Shown here: in pieces, positions 63,871 to 64,000 of the stretch
Numbering within the stretch: position 1 is the stretch's first letter
Layout: every line of letters begins with the position of its first letter
Assembly: GCA_016179685.1 (NCBI GenBank)
Contig: JACPCR010000058.1
Coordinates: 41,167 to 105,166 of the forward strand
Length of the DNA: 64,000 nt
Origin: Planctomycetota bacterium
Lineage (GTDB): Bacteria; Planctomycetota; PUPC01; JACPCR01
Reading direction: 5' to 3'
Notes under the pieces: model-generated
Told to the model about the DNA's origin: nothing
Databases searched by the model: none
The model's input: only the letters and a program-made list of their open reading frames with translations
Made by a program: the position numbers and the translations under genes

Positions 63871-64000
63871 TTCGTAAGGATTCAATAATGGTGGAAAGAA
63901 TCGTAACTCCTTAGTGAACGCTGCTTCAATTGTGCGCAGCCATGTGGATTGGCGCTGAAGTTTTTAGCTGACGCCGCGTTGGGTAACATGCTATACCATG

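Overview
The window is GC-rich bacterial chromosome with no rRNA, phage or complete insertion sequence. Several features argue for a Gram-negative-style, environmental lineage outside the well-studied phyla: a McsA-McsB-ClpC locus without CtsR, very large exported beta-rich proteins (FlgD-like, NHL, LamG-like, PEGA and HEAT modules), an Ole hydrocarbon cluster, and wide intergenic spaces full of palindromic repeats. A member of the Planctomycetota/Verrucomicrobiota/Lentisphaerota group or a neighbouring uncultured phylum would fit. This is inference; no phylogenetic marker was analysed.

Region 1 (1-22115) is the most interesting part. It opens inside a PfaA-like polyunsaturated fatty acid/secondary-lipid synthase subunit (ACPs, KR, DH). 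A decayed toxin-antitoxin pair follows, then a 2341-residue PfaC-like megasynthase (KS, chain-length-factor-like KS, AT, two double-hotdog DH units). A convergent 1766-residue exported protein separates these from a complete oleA-oleB-oleC-oleD set for head-to-head long-chain olefin synthesis. A reducing iterative synthase beside a dedicated acyl-condensing hydrocarbon pathway suggests one route from synthase-made (possibly polyunsaturated) acyl chains to polyene hydrocarbons or ketones. The enoyl reductase (PfaD), the phosphopantetheinyl transferase and the N-terminal half of PfaA are not in the window.

Region 2 (22116-36796) is mixed accessory and housekeeping DNA. It holds a BrnT/BrnA toxin-antitoxin pair, tRNA-Pro(TGG), a tightly overlapped minus-strand set (SIS protein, MetE-like protein, UlaG-like hydrolase) with an SDR upstream, and a plus-strand group archease-rtcB-def-glycosyltransferase-nrnA. 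Then come a sugar-nucleotide epimerase-type gene, an MDR dehydrogenase, fossil fragments of a UPF0175/DUF3368 pair and of a Ser/Thr kinase, and a DegT-family aminotransferase.

Region 3 (36797-49085) is one minus-strand block. Two giant exported paralogues are followed by dppA-dppB-dppC-like peptide-transport genes; no transport ATPase is present.

Region 4 (49086-64000) carries an ACT-domain protein, an unknown protein, an esterase, two membrane proteins (one DUF2752), mcsA-mcsB-clpC, an OYE-family oxidoreductase, a divergent enolase whose catalytic His is replaced by Ala paired with an APH-fold kinase, and a small membrane-anchored protein. At least three families of short palindromic or interspersed repeats recur in the gaps; the densest cluster lies between oleA and oleB.
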